Source of the DNA: Crateriforma spongiae | Lineage (GTDB): Bacteria; Planctomycetota; Planctomycetia; Pirellulales; Pirellulaceae | Reading direction: 5' to 3' | DNA length: 64,000 nucleotides | Assembly (NCBI RefSeq): GCF_012290005.1 | Contig: NZ_JAAXMS010000012.1 | Coordinates: forward strand, 101,202 to 165,201 | Part shown: positions 1-8,033 of the stretch, piece by piece | How the letters are laid out: each line of letters opens with the position of its first letter | How positions within the stretch are numbered: position 1 is the stretch's first letter | Translations under genes and position numbers: made by a program | Notes under the pieces: model-generated | Databases searched by the model: none | Seen by the model: only the letters and a program-made list of their open reading frames with translations | Told to the model about the DNA's origin: nothing

Positions 1-183
1 TTGCTGTGGGGTGAAGACGATCGCTGGCAACCTATCGACACTGCCGAGCGTTTGGTCAAAGACCTGCCCAACGCGGAACTTCACCCGATGCGGAATTGTT
101 CGCACTGGACACCGCAAGACAATCCGGACGAATTCGTCAGTGAAACACTGCGATTCTTGCAAGCGACCCCCGTCGCGGTCTGA
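1..183 (+). CDS. alpha/beta hydrolase, C-terminal fragment
   Basis: This is the last 60 residues of a protein that enters from outside the window, so the TTG at base 1 is not its real start. WGEDDRW looks like the strand carrying the catalytic acid of the alpha/beta hydrolase fold, and CSHWTPQDNPDEF fits the loop with the catalytic histidine followed by the final helix (FVSETLRFL). Family membership is a good bet from these two C-terminal motifs; the substrate cannot be judged because the nucleophile elbow lies outside the window. Confidence 0.75.
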   Translation: MLWGEDDRWQPIDTAERLVKDLPNAELHPMRNCSHWTPQDNPDEFVSETLRFLQATPVAV

Positions 184-233
184 TTCGGCCGCTGGACGTG
201 ACATCGTTTTCGTCCGTTTGGTGCGTTTGCCGG

Positions 234-620
234 TCAGCTCGACATGCGCACCTGGTACGAATCCGGAACTTTGAACAATCGCCAGTACGGATGCACGTCG
301 GTCGTCGGCCGGCCATCCGCCTTCACCAAAGGCAAACCGGCATTGCACCATCCCAGAATGCTGTCGCGATAATTGACCGCGTCCACCCCCGAATCGACCA
401 ACTTGGCGGCGAAAAGATAGCTGCGACCGCCGACGGTGCAGTACGCCACCACAGGCCGGCCGGAATACGACCGCGGGTCCGATTCGAATTGCTTGCGAGT
501 GATTGCACCGGAGATCCGTGAAATGGCAAGTTCTGCATCGCTGCGGACATCCACCAAGACCGGCGATCGTTCATCAGATTCCAACCAATGAACCAAGTCG
601 TTTGTCGTGATGGTCCGCAC
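234..620 (-). CDS. single-domain rhodanese-like protein
   Basis: One rhodanese (sulfurtransferase) domain fills the protein: ITTNDLVHWLE, then VLVDVRS, a weak RISGAIT segment, and the active loop YCTVGGRS with the presumed catalytic cysteine. Rhodaneses carry sulfur as a cysteine persulfide. The frame stays open upstream to 791, but that extra part is rich in Cys and Arg and does not match the fold. I therefore take the GTG at 620, directly before RTITTNDL. An ATG at 731 preceded by GAAGGG is the main alternative. The C-terminal tail (VHPYWRLFKVPDSYQV) is shared with the broken copy at 54251-54482, which makes this the intact paralogue. Confidence 0.75.
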   Translation of the reverse strand: MRTITTNDLVHWLESDERSPVLVDVRSDAELAISRISGAITRKQFESDPRSYSGRPVVAYCTVGGRSYLFAAKLVDSGVDAVNYRDSILGWCNAGLPLVKADGRPTTDVHPYWRLFKVPDSYQVRMSS

Positions 621-985
621 CGGCGTCCGCCCCAATCGACACCGCCCTGATTCGACAACTGCGAACGCAAAATTGCATAGTCGTATGATGCCAGCGCCTA
701 AATGATCTGCACAGCAATCCGCCAGCGACATGGTGCCCTTCTTCATGCTTGTGTTGACTGGTGTTCGGCCTTGGCGGTCGCGACGGGCCAAAGCGGTGCT
801 CCAATCCCCCGCGTTTCATACGACTCGGCCGCGACCTGCCAACCTCATCTTATCCTAACCTCGGATTGCCGCTTTGAAATCGGGCGTTTGGTCGCCGCAA
901 TGCCACATCGCCCCAGGTTTGCTGTTTGGAGGAAACGTCCGCCGAGTAGAATGGGGGATTGGCCTGCGGCCGATGCAGCTTGTTG

Positions 986-2314
986 ATGCACCCGTTCGAG
1001 TTTGAAAGTCTGACGTCTATGGAATCCTTCCAGTCACTTGCGATTTCTCTCGGCCTGGGGCTATTGGTCGGCCTGCAGCGTGAGTGGAAGGAGTCGGACA
1101 TCGCGGGAATTCGCACGTTTCCGCTGATCACCATGCTGGGGACATTGTGCGTGATTGCGTCGGACGGTGTCGGCTGGCTCAGTGCAGCGGGCCTGCTATC
1201 CGTGGCGGCCATGCTTGCCATCGCTAACATCGCGAAACTACGGTCCGGCGTGAACAGCTCGGGGATGACTACCGAGGTCGCCGTGCTGTTGATGTATGTC
1301 GTCGGCAGTGCCTTGGCGGTCAACCAAACGGGGCCGGCGATTGTGACGGCCGGGGTCGCCGCAGTCCTGCTGCACTGGAAAGCTCGACTGCACGGTGTCG
1401 TCGATGCCATGACAGCGAAAGACTTGCGCGCGGTGATGAATCTTGCGTTGATCGGGCTGATCATTCTGCCACTTCTGCCAGACGAGACCTACGGCCCCTA
1501 CAACGTCCTGAACCCGTTTAGCATCTGGCGGATGGTGGTGCTGATCGTCGGAATTAGCATGGCCGCATACGTCGCGCAAAAGCTGCTGGGTGCCAAAGCC
1601 GGTGCGGTCCTTGGCGGCATTTTCGGCGGACTGATCTCTAGCACCGCGACCACCGTCAGCTACGCCCGTCAAACCAAAGACACACCCAATATCAGTGCGA
1701 TCGCGGCTCTGGTGATCATGATCGCGTCGACGATTGTCAACATACGCGTGTTGATCGAAATCGGCGCGGTGGCGCCGGCTCTGCTCGATGTTGCGTTTCC
1801 GCCGATCGCTGCGATGTTGGTGTTGATGGTTCTGGAGTGTGCCCTGCTATACATGCCCGTCCGAAAGCAAGACACCACCGCACCGGACTATGACAACCCG
1901 GCTCAGCTGAAACCGGCCATTATCTTCGGCGCGCTGTACGCCGTCGTGCTGTTCATCGTTGCAGCCGCCAAGGATATGTTCGGCGAACAGGCCTTGTACT
2001 GGATTGCCGGCATTTCGGGGCTGACCGACGTGGATGCGATCACGCTTTCGACGGCCAAGATGTTTAGCGAAGATCGCGTCGATTCACAAACCGCTTGGCG
2101 AGTGATCCTGATCGCCACACTGTCCAACCTCATCTTCAAAGCCGGAATCGTAGCGGTACTCGGAAGCCGTCGAACGTTTCTATACGTGTGCGTTGCCTTC
2201 GGAATTGCAATTGCCGGTGGAATCTTGCTGCTGGTGTTTTGGCCTGGATGGGATGTCACCGAATTGGGCCGTTTGTCCGGTGTCTCGCATTTGCTGAACA
2301 GCGGTACGAAATAG
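986..2314 (+). CDS. MgtC/SapB-DUF4010 family membrane protein
   Basis: Polytopic inner-membrane protein of about 440 residues with roughly a dozen hydrophobic segments. The N-terminal part (LGLLVGLQRE followed by GIRTFPLITMLGTL) is the MgtC/SapB motif region. The C-terminal part, from AKDLRAVMNLALIGLIILPLLP through GGLISSTATTVSYAR, is DUF4010. Function is unknown; MgtC proteins elsewhere affect magnesium or phosphate homeostasis, but transfer of that role would be guesswork. The open frame begins with TTG at 959; ATG at 986 and ATG at 1019 (MESFQSLA) are better starts. Most relatives begin just before the first membrane segment, so 1019 is also plausible. Confidence 0.85.
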   Translation: MHPFEFESLTSMESFQSLAISLGLGLLVGLQREWKESDIAGIRTFPLITMLGTLCVIASDGVGWLSAAGLLSVAAMLAIANIAKLRSGVNSSGMTTEVAVLLMYVVGSALAVNQTGPAIVTAGVAAVLLHWKARLHGVVDAMTAKDLRAVMNLALIGLIILPLLPDETYGPYNVLNPFSIWRMVVLIVGISMAAYVAQKLLGAKAGAVLGGIFGGLISSTATTVSYARQTKDTPNISAIAALVIMIASTIVNIRVLIEIGAVAPALLDVAFPPIAAMLVLMVLECALLYMPVRKQDTTAPDYDNPAQLKPAIIFGALYAVVLFIVAAAKDMFGEQALYWIAGISGLTDVDAITLSTAKMFSEDRVDSQTAWRVILIATLSNLIFKAGIVAVLGSRRTFLYVCVAFGIAIAGGILLLVFWPGWDVTELGRLSGVSHLLNSGTK

Positions 2315-2364
2315 CCGCATCGCGCAACGCAAGATCACCGTCACCCCATGGGGGTCGATCACCA

Positions 2365-3111
2365 TCAGGGCCCTTCGGAGGTGCCATCGATCGGCATCAC
2401 AAGCGTGATATTGTGCCGAATCTTTTCATAGGCTTCGCCGTTGTCCTTGCCGGGCGTTGAAAATTCGACGCTGCTTCGCAAGGTCAGTCTGCCGGACGCC
2501 GGACGCTGCAATTCGATTCTGCCGTCGACGTCGGTCTTCACATTCAGCCGAAGACCGTCCGGCCCACGCACAAAGACCATTCGATCAGCGACCGGCTTGC
2601 CCTTCCACAGCAGCGTGAACTCCAGAAGTTCACCCACATCGTGCGGTACAAGATCCAGGTCCATCTGCTCCGCTCGCCCGAGTTCATGCATGGCATCATG
2701 CGATTGGACCGACAAATTGCGTGCGTAATAGTGAAGCAACACATTGGTTTGACCGTAGGCGTAAACGCCAAACTTTCCGTAAGCGTCCACGCTGTATTCG
2801 TCGGCCGGCGGCACCGTCACTCGCATCCACCGGTTTTCGCCGTCCTTGACTTCATCCGCTTTGATCGCATCCGGCGAGGGATTTTCGATCGTGCGAATCC
2901 ATACATCGCTGCTGCCAAGAAAGTGGTCCAGGTAAAATCCATCGCCCGGGCGCGCAGCTTCTTCGAAGTAAATGTTGGCCCCGGTACGGCTGTCGGCTTC
3001 GCGGTCAACGGCGATCCACAAGTAGTGGGCGTTCACTGACGCCGCGATGCCCAGCCAGGCGATGACGGTGGCGGAACGAAAAATGATCTGATTCACGAGG
3101 CGAACTCCCAT
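2365..3111 (-). CDS. DUF4198-type secreted protein
   Basis: Secreted protein of about 248 residues. From the ATG at 3111 there is a signal peptide (VNQIIFRSATVIAWLGIAASVNA) followed at once by HYLWIAVD, the usual start of a mature DUF4198/NikM-like domain, in which the new N-terminal His can take part in metal binding. The second half (LEFTLLWKGKPVADRMVFVRGPDG, VDGRIELQRPASGRLTLRS) is a beta-sandwich of the carboxypeptidase-regulatory kind. Such proteins sit beside metal transporters in other bacteria. No transporter is adjacent here, so the ligand is open. The frame extends upstream to 3165, but that would bury the signal peptide. Confidence 0.7.
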   Translation of the reverse strand: MGVRLVNQIIFRSATVIAWLGIAASVNAHYLWIAVDREADSRTGANIYFEEAARPGDGFYLDHFLGSSDVWIRTIENPSPDAIKADEVKDGENRWMRVTVPPADEYSVDAYGKFGVYAYGQTNVLLHYYARNLSVQSHDAMHELGRAEQMDLDLVPHDVGELLEFTLLWKGKPVADRMVFVRGPDGLRLNVKTDVDGRIELQRPASGRLTLRSSVEFSTPGKDNGEAYEKIRHNITLVMPIDGTSEGP

Positions 3112-3316
3112 CGCTTTCAATCGGTGGATTCTCTTGAGGCATACGTCCGGTTTGGTCGGCGGCATTCTAACCAGCCCTCAAACGCGGCACCACGTTTTTC
3201 GATCTGATGTCGCCAAGGTCGTGAAACCATCACCCTAGACACACGTTCAACCGCCGGCAACGATCAAGGGTGAACACGTCGAATGCGAGCTCGAATCTGC
3301 AAAGGAACCGATCGGC

Positions 3317-3610
3317 ATGAAAGTCATCATGGATCTGTGCATCGTCCCGATGGGCGTCGGTGTCTCGGTCAGCAAGTACGTCGCCGAGTGCCAAAAGGTA
3401 CTGCAGGAAGCGGGGTTGGATCACCAGCTTCACGCCTACGGAACGAATATCGAAGGCGATTGGGATGAAGTCTTCGCCGCGGTGAAACAATGCCACGAGC
3501 GGGTCCACGCGATGGGCGCACCTCGCATCACGACAAGCATCAAAGTGGGCACGCGAACCGACCGCAACCAAACAATGCAGGACAAAATCGACAGCGTCCA
3601 AACGCCGTAG
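3317..3610 (+). CDS. MTH1187-family thiamine-binding protein
   Basis: Small cytoplasmic protein of 97 residues with a ferredoxin-like fold. MKVIMDLCIVPMGVGVSVSKYVA and HAYGTNIEGDWDEVF are hallmarks of the MTH1187/YkoF-like (UPF0045) family, some of which bind hydroxymethylpyrimidine or thiamine. The stop codon TAG (3608-3610) is the TAG of a GTAG-starting repeat. A second copy at 55228-55518 carries an internal stop and ends in the same way at another GTAG repeat, so this one is the working copy. Confidence 0.85.
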   Translation: MKVIMDLCIVPMGVGVSVSKYVAECQKVLQEAGLDHQLHAYGTNIEGDWDEVFAAVKQCHERVHAMGAPRITTSIKVGTRTDRNQTMQDKIDSVQTP

Positions 3611-3690
3611 TGGACGAGGTCACGAGTCTCTTGCCGCCGGTACGCACTCGTGGACGAGGTCACGAGTCCCTGGCCGCCGGTACGCCTCTT
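3607..3690 (+). repeat. two direct copies of a GTAG-type REP arm, 40-bp period
   Basis: Two head-to-tail units, each GTGGACGAGGTCACGAGTC plus a tail with GCCGCCGGTACGC, start at 3610 and 3650. The first unit is preceded by TA so that it begins GTAG and provides the stop codon of the gene before it. The arm differs from those near 55 kb by GGTCACGAG instead of GGCGACGAG, and the units are direct rather than inverted. A diverged pair with the same 40-bp spacing is at 5683-5743. Confidence 0.75.
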
Positions 3691-3701
3691 CATTGCGATT
3701 T

Positions 3702-4274
3702 TCAACTTTGCCCACGACCAAAGTAACTGGCCATATCAACCGACTGAACGGCCTTCCGCGGCGTCGACACATACATGATGGCTTCCTGGCCCGCTAATCC
3801 AGACTCCTGCAGCAACACAAAATGATCATACCGCTCCACTTGGAATGGATGATCGCCGATACAAAAGTACCGGTGCACTAGCTTTTCGCTGCGTTTGGTG
3901 TATAGCCGGATCTTGCCCTTCACCGGGAACGTTCTTCCATCCCGAAGCGTTCGCTTCATCTGATGCCGGTGATAAAGAATGAATCCCCAAAGGATCAGGG
4001 CGAAAAGCATCGTGACACCGGCATACGCCGCCAACGCTCTCGCCCCGAAGGTATCCCTGCGAAGCATGTCGGCACAGAAGCCAAAGAAAGCGACGCCGAA
4101 CACAATCAAAAAGGCAATCCAAGCGAAACGCGAGTTGGCGTAGTGTGCACGTGCGATCTGATCCTTCTGAGTCGCCGAAAGTTCACCCAAGCGATTGACT
4201 GCCAGGTCGTCTTGCGAAAAACCAAAGACCGTTTCCAGGGCGGCCTGCCCTTTGGATCCGGCATCCTCCGCCAT
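3702..4274 (-). CDS. two-TM membrane protein of unknown function
   Basis: About 190 residues. There is a soluble N-terminus (residues 1-50), two transmembrane segments (FAWIAFLIVFGVAFFGFC and AYAGVTMLFALILWGFILY), then a basic cytoplasmic linker and a beta-rich C-terminal domain (KIRLYTKRSEKLVHRYFCIGDHPFQVERYDHFVLL). I do not recognise the family. The ATG at 4274 has AAGG at good spacing; ATG at 4280 is the alternative. It follows the small gene at 4290-4484 and the M48-like gene at 4493-5656 on the same strand, so the three may be one operon. Confidence 0.7.
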   Translation of the reverse strand: MAEDAGSKGQAALETVFGFSQDDLAVNRLGELSATQKDQIARAHYANSRFAWIAFLIVFGVAFFGFCADMLRRDTFGARALAAYAGVTMLFALILWGFILYHRHQMKRTLRDGRTFPVKGKIRLYTKRSEKLVHRYFCIGDHPFQVERYDHFVLLQESGLAGQEAIMYVSTPRKAVQSVDMASYFGRGQS

Positions 4275-4289
4275 GTGCATGCCTTCGAC

Positions 4290-4484
4290 TTACCTTCCGC
4301 TCACGTTTCCCACATCTGAAATACGACCGCTTCGCAAGTCGAATTGTAGTTTGCAGGAGGCAATCGGTGATAGCGAAAAGGTTCCACCCCAATCAAGCGA
4401 CGTGGAATCACCGGGTGTCACAGGATCGACGATCCAGATCGAATCCACTTCGTCTGCGAAGACGATTTCGGCATGCATCAACAT
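4290..4484 (-). CDS. small hypothetical protein
   Basis: Possible 64-residue protein (MLMHAEIVFADEVDSIWIVD, ending SGRISDVGNVSGR). Its ATG lies a few bases after the stop of the M48-like gene and its end is a few bases before the next gene, which suggests translational coupling inside an operon. A GTG at 4517 would extend it over the end of the upstream gene. No family recognised; support is only position and a protein-like composition. Confidence 0.4.
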   Translation of the reverse strand: MLMHAEIVFADEVDSIWIVDPVTPGDSTSLDWGGTFSLSPIASCKLQFDLRSGRISDVGNVSGR

Positions 4485-4492
4485 GCCCGGAT

Positions 4493-5656
4493 TCAATCGG
4501 TCGGCAACATCACCCACAGTTCAGGTCGGCCGACGTTACAGTGAACGGCTCGGACCAGCATCCCCATGCAAGCCCAGGAAACGAACAGTGTGATGCGAGC
4601 GGCATGCCACGCGATCGGCGCGCCACCGGGCGTCGGGGAACGACGATTATGGACGCTGGGTACGGGATGAAAGATCGTTTCAATCAATGCGGATCGACGT
4701 GGTTCATCGTCCTGCAGAACGTCAAACGCCTTCACGGTTTGCTGCAGAACCTCCGGCGATGCGCCGGACTGCAAAACCTTTCCGTCGATCGCGTACGACG
4801 CTTGGCGACTGAGTGTCGGTAACGTCAGCAACCCGAAAAAGGTCCAAAGCGTAAATCCGAGACAGGTCATGGTCAGCCCCGCGACGCTGGTCACGCCGGC
4901 GGCTGGCAACAAGGTCGACAACGCGAACCCTACCACCACCCACACAAGTGCCAGCAACAGCCCACGTGTTCGGCTGCCGCTTTGAATTGCTTCCAGTCGT
5001 CGTGCGATGACGATCGCTAGCTGGTCTGGCGATAATTTTCTGATCGTCTCTGCCGGCAACACGACGGTCTCCATTCCGGGCAGACCCACAATGCCGCCGG
5101 TGAAGCCGGTGTCGCGATGCTGGAGTGCCGTGATCGGGCGCGGCTTCCAACCCCAGGTCGAAACGATCGACTGAGCTCTTTCAAGCTTCGCGTCGATGTC
5201 CCCGTCATCTGCCGCGCGATTCCTCAGTGCTCCCACAAACTTGGCGATCGGTAGCTGTACACCGACAAGAAGGATCGCGAAGCCCGCGATCGCCACCACT
5301 GCACCCGTGGTCCCGAGCCAACGCCCCATCAACAGGATCAACAGGCTGGCCGCAACAAAAAGCGTCCCCTGGACGAGCACGCCGCGGAGCCATCCTGCCG
5401 CGAACATCTTCAGCGAGATCGTGTTTGGCCTCCAACGGTTCGGTAACAAGTAACCGCCCAGCAAGTCCAGTGGGAATAACACCGCGGCCAGACAACCGAA
5501 CACTAAAGCAAGTGCGGTCAAATCATCGCTGCTCCAAGACTCCGAATCGGGAAGGATTTCAAGCGGGTATCGGGCCAGAAGCAGAAAGGCGCTTAGCACG
5601 ACGATCAAACCAACACCGAACATGCCGAGTAGCAAGCGAGCACGGGCATATGTCAT
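4493..5656 (-). CDS. M48-like membrane protein lacking HExxH
   Basis: 387 residues. Two TM segments at the N-terminus, two more around residues 90-135, and a further pair after residue 230 frame a soluble part (QHRDTGFTGGIVGLPGMETVVLPAETIRKLSPDQLAIVIARRLEAI). This matches the layout of M48 membrane metallopeptidases, in which ...LSPDELAAVLAHELAHI... carries the zinc-binding HExxH. Here the motif reads ARRLEAIQ, so both histidines and the catalytic glutamate are missing. It is best read as a non-catalytic M48 homologue, probably regulatory or structural. Family assignment is moderate because it rests on the pattern around the lost motif. Confidence 0.65.
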   Translation of the reverse strand: MTYARARLLLGMFGVGLIVVLSAFLLLARYPLEILPDSESWSSDDLTALALVFGCLAAVLFPLDLLGGYLLPNRWRPNTISLKMFAAGWLRGVLVQGTLFVAASLLILLMGRWLGTTGAVVAIAGFAILLVGVQLPIAKFVGALRNRAADDGDIDAKLERAQSIVSTWGWKPRPITALQHRDTGFTGGIVGLPGMETVVLPAETIRKLSPDQLAIVIARRLEAIQSGSRTRGLLLALVWVVVGFALSTLLPAAGVTSVAGLTMTCLGFTLWTFFGLLTLPTLSRQASYAIDGKVLQSGASPEVLQQTVKAFDVLQDDEPRRSALIETIFHPVPSVHNRRSPTPGGAPIAWHAARITLFVSWACMGMLVRAVHCNVGRPELWVMLPTD

Positions 5657-5682
5657 TGATCAGTCCTCAATTGTCAAACGGG

Positions 5683-5743
5683 GTGGACGAGGTCTCGAGT
5701 CCCTTGCCGCCAATATGCACTGGCGGACCAGGTCACGAGCGCT
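5683..5743 (+). repeat. diverged pair of REP arms, 40-bp period
   Basis: GTGGACGAGGTCTCGAGTCC at 5683 and GCGGACCAGGTCACGAG at 5723 are the same two-unit direct repeat as at 3607-3690, with more substitutions. It lies in the promoter side of the M48-like gene, not at a stop codon. Confidence 0.6.
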
Positions 5744-5801
5744 CAGTCCGACTCCACCAACTCACCGTTCCGCAAGCACACATAAGCTCGCCGCCACAGG
5801 A

Positions 5802-5960
5802 TTATGCTTGCTTCTCGAGTTCATCGATTTGTCGCCCAATCTCTTCGGCTTCGGCACGCTTTTCGTCGCTCTTTTTCCGATTCACGGTCGAGAGTTCATA
5901 CGACTCTTGCATCAGCTTGTTGTACTTTGCCTGCAGCTTGTCTTTGCGATTTCCAAACAT
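5802..5960 (-). CDS. Lacal_2735/DUF6435-type small coiled-coil protein
   Basis: 52-residue charged helical protein starting MFGNRKDKLQAKYNKLMQES and ending in QIDELEKQA. The MFG..K start, the YNKLMQESYELSTVNRKKSDEK core and the heptad-like C-terminus fit the small Lacal_2735 (DUF6435) family of unknown function. The frame is open up to 6029, but the ATG at 5960 is where the family begins and the upstream residues (FLRLNPCFFQNPRRRP) do not fit. Confidence 0.75.
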   Translation of the reverse strand: MFGNRKDKLQAKYNKLMQESYELSTVNRKKSDEKRAEAEEIGRQIDELEKQA

Positions 5961-6025
5961 CGCTGGTGGTCTCCGTCGAGGGTTTTGAAAGAAGCAGGGA
6001 TTCAACCGAAGAAAATCAATTGACT

Positions 6026-6673
6026 TCACAGGTCCCCATGTCGCATCGACCCGTCCACCGAAGGCGTTTCGTCGCTGGATTGCTTTAACCGGATCAGGAT
6101 CTCGTTTCGGCCAAGCGGCCCTGGCGTGAACGGCGGATCGTACCCAGCGGCTTCCGCAGTCGTTTCTCCCTCAAGCCCACGGGACTTCATCCAATCCCGC
6201 AACCGTGCCTCTTGCTTCTTTGCGAGTTTCGAATCCATCCGCCCTGAAAATCGAATGACGGCAAAGCGGCCGCCTTCACGTCGGCGGATCTCGACCCCGT
6301 CGCTCTTGGGATCCGGCACACCTTTGACCGCAACTTCCTTGGGCATCACAAAACCCATCGAAACGTCCGACAAGCCGCTATCGCCCTCCATGAAAACCGG
6401 CGTCGTCATCGCGATCTTTTGGTCGCTTTCGTTGTTGCCGCTGATGTATCGAAACAGCCGCATGAAACTGCCATCCCGCCCCTGCGAATCCAGCTTCGAG
6501 CTTGTCGCCGCCAGCATCAGATCGGGGTATTCGCGGATTTCGATATCGCCATCGGTTTCAACGACCTTGTACTCCGCTGACTCGTATCCGGCTCTCGCCG
6601 TCATCGTCCACGCGGCGGTCCCGAGCACAGCGGCCCCCACGAGCACCCCCAGATGAAACATTTTGCGTGTCAT
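6026..6673 (-). CDS. SOUL-family haem-binding protein
   Basis: 215 residues with an N-terminal signal or membrane anchor (VLVGAAVLGTAAWTMTARA). The SOUL core is clear: YESAEYKVVETDGDIEIREYP, FMRLFRYISGNN.SDQKIAMTTPV and ending FTPGPLGRNEILIRL. SOUL proteins bind haem or related tetrapyrroles; the exported form is likely periplasmic here. It stands alone between a small gene and a long non-coding stretch. Confidence 0.9.
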   Translation of the reverse strand: MTRKMFHLGVLVGAAVLGTAAWTMTARAGYESAEYKVVETDGDIEIREYPDLMLAATSSKLDSQGRDGSFMRLFRYISGNNESDQKIAMTTPVFMEGDSGLSDVSMGFVMPKEVAVKGVPDPKSDGVEIRRREGGRFAVIRFSGRMDSKLAKKQEARLRDWMKSRGLEGETTAEAAGYDPPFTPGPLGRNEILIRLKQSSDETPSVDGSMRHGDL

Positions 6674-7220
6674 ACCTCAAACCCTTAATTGAATGTCCGT
6701 TGTCGCATTCTAGGTGCTTGGGAAGCAGACACCGTTTCGCGTCTGACAATGGGCAACGATGCCCCGGTCGGAACCGGACATGGAAGAGTCATTCGAGACC
6801 GCAAAGCACCACTACCGGCGGCAAGATACATCCGTTGGATACACGCCCGTTCAACGCCCCACGTTGTCGATCGCGTCGACTGGGCAGGCAAATCTTGAAG
6901 TAGGCCGGCGGGAGGTGACGCGGTTCATGCTGCGGGGGCTATATCGCGTTAAGCAAGCGGACAGAATTTTTGCGACAAATGACAACCCGACGCATCGGCG
7001 AGAGACCGCGTTCTTCGCCGGTTCGTTCCTCGCTTTCGCGTTTTGAAGTTGCGATACTACCCGCGGCCTCCTTCTTTTCGGTAACCGAAGCGTGAGCGAA
7101 TCGATGCCAACAGCATTTCTTTCCCTCGCTCAAGCGTCGGGTTACCAGAAAAACGCGACTTCAAAACCTACGCGTCGGGTTACTGAACTTAGAAGAATCT
7201 ATCCGCCTACTTAGCAACGA
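6674..7220. other. long intergenic region with an interrupted palindromic repeat
   Basis: No convincing gene in either strand. The second half holds the nested inverted repeat annotated at 7037-7184; the first half shows nothing I can name. Confidence 0.6.
7037..7184. repeat. nested inverted repeat of CCCGACGCG / TTTTGAAG type
   Basis: Inner arms: 7080-7099 (GGTAACCGAAGCGTGAGCGA) pairs with 7126-7146 (TCGCTCAAGCGTCGGGTTACC read in reverse complement) with few differences. Outer arms: CGCGTTTTGAAG (7037-7048) pairs with CTTCAAAACCTACGCG (7159-7174). GCGTCGGGTTAC also occurs twice in direct orientation (7134 and 7172 onward). This is a different repeat family from the GTAG elements. Confidence 0.65.
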
Positions 7221-7652
7221 TCACTGCTCTGCCTGGCACGCTTCGATGCATGCCCGACACGCTTTCGCACAAGCCTGGCATTCGGGATGGTCGTGCTTTT
7301 CGCACTCGGCGACACACCTTTGACAACTTTCGATGCACAGCTTCATGATCGATGCGGACATCGGACCGCCACGTGCATCGCTGGCCGCGCACGCTCGGCA
7401 GATGTCGGCACAGTCCTGGCAGATCTTGATGCAATCCATCATGTCGTCCATGCCATCAGCCAGAGCTTCCAGGCATGCCGCAACACAGTTTTCGCAGTGC
7501 GCGACGCAGTCGCTGCAAGTCAACGCGCAGCGGAGATCCAATCCGTCGGTGTGCGAATGACTGTGTTGCTGATCATCGGCTCGCACTGCGGTTGAGGCCA
7601 TCACGGCGGCGGGTGCAGCGGCAAGGGCGGAAATCACGCTTCGTCGGTCCAT
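7221..7652 (-). CDS. Tat-exported copper-storage (Csp) four-helix protein
   Basis: 143 residues. The N-terminus MDRRSVISALAAAPAAVMAST carries a twin-arginine motif, followed by a His-rich linker (QQHSHSHTDG). The mature part is a four-helix bundle with regularly spaced cysteines: CALTCSDCVAHCENCVAAC, CIKICQDCADICRACA, CIESCQRCVAECEKHDH and CQACAKACRACIEACQ. This is the Csp family, which stores many Cu(I) ions along the Cys-lined core; the Tat form corresponds to Csp1-like exported members. ATG at 7652 has GGAG eight bases upstream; the open frame further upstream is not coding-like. It is far from the copper region at 35-50 kb. Confidence 0.9.
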   Translation of the reverse strand: MDRRSVISALAAAPAAVMASTAVRADDQQHSHSHTDGLDLRCALTCSDCVAHCENCVAACLEALADGMDDMMDCIKICQDCADICRACAASDARGGPMSASIMKLCIESCQRCVAECEKHDHPECQACAKACRACIEACQAEQ

Positions 7653-8033
7653 GTCAGGCTCCTTCGGGGAACAGTGGGTCTGGTGCATCGCACACGACGC
7701 CGATCGGGCATCGCAAGCGGGCGATCCTCCAGACGCAGAAAATCTGGCTTGCGCCAGATCGCGACAAGCTGCAAACTTCATGCCTGTCGGACCGCGGGTG
7801 ATTCGGCGCCTGGCACGAAGGAGCCGATGCCCGACGGCGCGGCAATTTCGAAACCACATCCTCCAAAGAGAACGAAAATCCAACAATCAAACGTCGCGCC
7901 CTGTCGGACGCAGTCGGGATCCGTGGCGCATGAACCGATCGCGATCACTCTTCCCGCGGAAACCCCCGAAACCGGCCGGCCCGGCGCAGATGCGCAAGCG
8001 TTTTGAATCGACACCGACCTGAAAGCGAAACGG
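7653..8033. other. intergenic region, no gene seen
   Basis: About 380 bases upstream of the Csp gene and downstream of the cytochrome gene. Short open frames exist on both strands but none looks like protein. No copper-box palindrome of the kind found at 35.8 kb is present. Confidence 0.5.

Noticed and set aside
3607..3690. Two regularly spaced repeats as a minimal CRISPR array
   Set aside because: Only two units, the 'spacer' parts are also alike between units, no cas genes, and the arm belongs to the dispersed GTAG family.
6689..7046. Plus-strand frames in the 6.7-7.2 kb gap as small genes
   Set aside because: Arg/His-rich chance translations partly inside the nested repeat, without start signals.
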